Source: Stenotrophomonas sp. ISL-67 (GTDB lineage Bacteria; Pseudomonadota; Gammaproteobacteria; Xanthomonadales; Xanthomonadaceae). Taken from it: a stretch of DNA of 64,000 nt. Below are positions 62,043-64,000 of this stretch, piece by piece (position 1 is the stretch's first letter; every line of letters starts with the position of its first letter). The position numbers were made by a program, and so were the translations under genes. Location: positions 62,001-126,000 of the forward strand of contig NZ_JAGGRL010000009.1 of the NCBI RefSeq assembly GCF_018612915.1. Reading direction: 5' to 3'. The notes beneath the pieces are model-generated. The model saw nothing but the letters and a program-made list of their open reading frames with translations. It did not search any database and was not told the origin of the DNA.

Positions 62043-62981
62043 TCAAAGCGCCGCTTCCAGCTCCGGCAACAGCGTGAACAGATCGCCCACCAGCCCGATG
62101 TCGGCAATCTCAAAGATCGGCGAATCCGGGTCCTTGTTGATCGCCACGATGGTGCCGGCGTCCTTGATCCCGGTCAGGTGCTGGATCGCACCGCTGATGC
62201 CCACCGCCACGTACAGTTCCGGCGCAATGATCTTGCCGGTCTGGCCCACCTGCAGGTCGCTGGGCACGTAGCCGGCGTCCACCGCAGCACGCGAGGCGCC
62301 CACGGCTGCACCGAGCTTGTCGGCCAGCTGGAAGATCACCTTGAAGTTCTCTTCCGAGCCCACGCCACGGCCGCCGGAGACCACGCGCTTGGCGCTCTGC
62401 AGGTCGGGGCGGTCGGTGGCACCGGCGGCCAAGCCGATGAAGCGGGTGTGGGTCGGCAGGGCCGCGTCCACGCTGGCCGCTTCCACTGCGGCGCTGCCGC
62501 CGGTGGCCGCTTCCGGCCAGGACGCCGCACGCACGGTGGCCACCACGATCTGGTCGGCCGGCAGGTCCACGGTGATGATCGCGTTGCCGGCGTAGATCGG
62601 GCGCTTGAAGCTGTGGCTGCCTTCAACGGTCATCAGGTCGGACACCTGGTTGACGCCCAACAGCGCGGCCACGCACGGCATCAGGTCCTTGCCGAAGGTG
62701 GTCGAGGGGCCGAACACGTGGGTGTAGCCCTTGGCCAGTTGCGCGATCTGCGGGGCCAGTACCTGGGCCAGCGCCTGCGCATTGGCCGGGTTGGCCACGG
62801 TCAGTACCTTGGCCACGCCTGCCAGGCCGGCCGCTTGGGCGGCGACGGTGGCTGGATCGGCAGCCAGCACCAGCACATCGATGCTGGCGCCGCTGATCGC
62901 AGCGGCGGCGCTGACGGTCTTGGCGGTAGCGGCGTTGAGCTTGCCGTCATGGTGTTCGGCGACAACGAGGATCTTGGTCAT
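62043..62981 (-). CDS. etfA: Electron transfer flavoprotein, alpha subunit
   Basis: 312 residues. The FAD-binding C-terminal signature [20 protein letters not shown] and [19 protein letters not shown] identifies Etf[16 protein letters not shown] precedes it. With EtfB it passes electrons from acyl-CoA and other dehydrogenases to the quinone pool through ETF-QO. The start overlaps the etfB stop (TAATG). In xanthomonads etfA is the conserved right border of the LPS locus. Confidence 0.96.
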   Translation of the reverse strand: MTKILVVAEHHDGKLNAATAKTVSAAAAISGASIDVLVLAADPATVAAQAAGLAGVAKVLTVANPANAQALAQVLAPQIAQLAKGYTHVFGPSTTFGKDLMPCVAALLGVNQVSDLMTVEGSHSFKRPIYAGNAIITVDLPADQIVVATVRAASWPEAATGGSAAVEAASVDAALPTHTRFIGLAAGATDRPDLQSAKRVVSGGRGVGSEENFKVIFQLADKLGAAVGASRAAVDAGYVPSDLQVGQTGKIIAPELYVAVGISGAIQHLTGIKDAGTIVAINKDPDSPIFEIADIGLVGDLFTLLPELEAAL

Positions 62982-63727
62982 TACAGCAACCCCTTCTGCT
63001 TGAGTGCGGCAACCAGTTCGGCCGCGTCCTTGACCATCACGCCCTTGCTGCGCTTGGACGGCGCGGCGTACTGGGTGGTCTTGAAGGTATCGGCGGCATC
63101 GACGCCGAGATCGGCCAACTGCAGGCTCTCCAGCGGCTTGGCCTTGGCCTTCATGATGTCGGGCAGCTTGATGAAGCGCGGCTCGTTCAGGCGCAGGTCG
63201 GTGGTGACCACGGCCGGCAGGTCCACTTCCAGCGTTTCCAGGCCGGCGTCGACTTCACGCGTCACCGTGGCCTTGCCGTCGGAGATCTCCAGCTTGCTGG
63301 CGAAGGTCGCCTGCGGGCGGCCCCACAGCGTGGCCAGCATCTGGCCGGTCTGGTTGGCATCGTCGTCGATGGCCTGCTTGCCCAGGATCACCAGGTCCGG
63401 CTGTTCCTTCTCGACCAGCTTGAGCAGGGTGCGCGCGGCGGTCAGCGGCTGGATGGCCTGGTCGGTGACCACGTGGATGGCGCGGTTGGCGCCCATGGCC
63501 AGGCCGTTGCGCAGGTGCGCCTGGGCGTCGGCCGGGGCGATGGTGGCGACGATCACCTCGGTGGCGATGCCCTTGTCGCGCAGGCGCAGGGCTTCTTCCA
63601 GCGCGATTTCATCGAACGGATTGGGGGACAGCTTGACGCCGTCGGTGACCACGCCGGAACCGTCCGGCTTGACCTGAATGCGGACGTTGTAGTCCACCAC
63701 GCGCTTGTACGCGACGAGGATTTTCAT
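62981..63727 (-). CDS. etfB: Electron transfer flavoprotein, beta subunit
   Basis: 248 residues, MKILVAYKRVVDYNVRIQVK start, NPFDEIALEEALRL and the AMP-binding LVILGKQAIDDDANQTGQM region, with LPAVVTTDLRLNEPRFIKLP, all typical of EtfB. First gene of the etfB-etfA operon; coupled by a one-base overlap. Confidence 0.96.
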   Translation of the reverse strand: MKILVAYKRVVDYNVRIQVKPDGSGVVTDGVKLSPNPFDEIALEEALRLRDKGIATEVIVATIAPADAQAHLRNGLAMGANRAIHVVTDQAIQPLTAARTLLKLVEKEQPDLVILGKQAIDDDANQTGQMLATLWGRPQATFASKLEISDGKATVTREVDAGLETLEVDLPAVVTTDLRLNEPRFIKLPDIMKAKAKPLESLQLADLGVDAADTFKTTQYAAPSKRSKGVMVKDAAELVAALKQKGLL

Positions 63728-63985
63728 CTGGTGCGGGATCCTTCAATAACGGGGAACGTCCGGCGCCTGGGAAGCAACCGGTTCGGGGGTGGGACGGTGA
63801 TTCTAACTGTCCCCGCGCTACCATGCGAATGCGTATGGAAATGCTGCGCTGCAGTATCGCGACGCTTACACCCGGCCGTATGAACGGGTTGAAGACAGTC
63901 TGAAACACAGCTGCATGTATGCTGTAACGCTCAATCGGGTGCCGTACTGGTGCCCTTAAGAAGAAACCGAACTGGAGAACGGGAA
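63728..63985. promoter_or_regulatory. Divergent etfB / rmlB intergenic region
   Basis: 258 bases between divergent genes, so it should contain both promoters. I did not find a clear sigma-70 pair by eye. A ribosome site (CTGGAGAACGGGAA) precedes the GTG at 63986. Confidence 0.45.
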
Positions 63986-64000
63986 GTGCCCACATGGCTT
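63986..64000 (+). CDS. rmlB: Start of dTDP-glucose 4,6-dehydratase (partial, five codons)
   Basis: GTG CCC ACA TGG CTT gives MPTWL and runs off the window. Xanthomonad RmlB proteins begin MATWLVTGGAGF or similar, and the rml genes follow etfB in these genomes, so this very short piece fits rmlB. If so, dTDP-L-rhamnose synthesis adjoins the LPS locus. GGAGA is placed correctly before the GTG. The call rests mainly on synteny. Confidence 0.55.

Noticed and set aside
59564..63677. 600-codon frames antisense to the LtaS-like gene and to etfA/etfB
   Set aside because: No recognisable motifs; the minus-strand genes are certain.

Overview
The window looks like a chromosomal piece of a Stenotrophomonas-type gammaproteobacterium (Xanthomonadaceae). 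The evidence is the high GC content, many short palindromic repeats that begin with GTAG and match the SMAG elements described in Stenotrophomonas maltophilia, and the gene order metB - LPS genes - etfA/etfB - rmlB, which is the conserved frame of the variable LPS locus in xanthomonads. All of this was read by eye. No search was run, so product names rest on motifs and family memory.

Positions 1-39.8 kb are mostly core genome. In order they hold: the dadA-dadX alanine catabolism end; a hybrid sensor kinase; translationally coupled rsmC-rsuA-HAD genes; fabA-fabB; dinB; an NAD(P) reductase beside a broken LysR regulator; gph; btuB under a cobalamin riboswitch; a methionine-sulfoxide repair group (free-Met-R-SO reductase, exported MsrA, DipZ, MsrB lipoprotein); a two-component system; queD; a TonB-dependent receptor paired with an M14 peptidase; an RhlE-like helicase; the fumarylacetoacetase-family/maiA pair; a PilU-like ATPase; a DUF4398/OmpA-like pair; and the reverse transsulfuration pair cbs-metB. 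SMAG elements, often as inverted pairs, sit between many of these genes, and several supply the stop codon of the gene before them.

Positions 39.8-62.0 kb form a surface-polysaccharide locus. The left arm (+ strand) encodes an ABC exporter (Wzm, Wzt with a C-terminal glycan-binding extension), a methyltransferase with a long coiled coil and a C-terminal membrane anchor, a double-domain GT2 enzyme, a WsaF-like glycosyltransferase, a large polytopic GT-C-like protein and a polyprenyl-phosphate-type GT2. The first group resembles a rhamnan assembly, capping and export machine in which the methyltransferase and glycosyltransferase parts of a WsaE-type enzyme are split over two genes. The right arm (- strand) encodes a HAD-UbiA fusion, DprE1-like and DprE2-like enzymes, two GtrA-like proteins, another polytopic GT-C-like protein, an LPG-synthase-type membrane protein, an LtaS-like phosphotransferase, an FAD oxidoreductase, a sugar epimerase/reductase and a methyltransferase. 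The HAD-UbiA, DprE1 and DprE2 genes together spell out a route to a polyprenyl-phosphate pentofuranose (arabinofuranose-type) donor, as known from mycobacteria, which could decorate the exported polymer in the periplasm. I saw no SMAG repeats inside this locus, and it looks less GC-rich than its flanks.

The window ends with etfA, etfB and the first five codons of a divergent gene that fits rmlB (dTDP-rhamnose synthesis).
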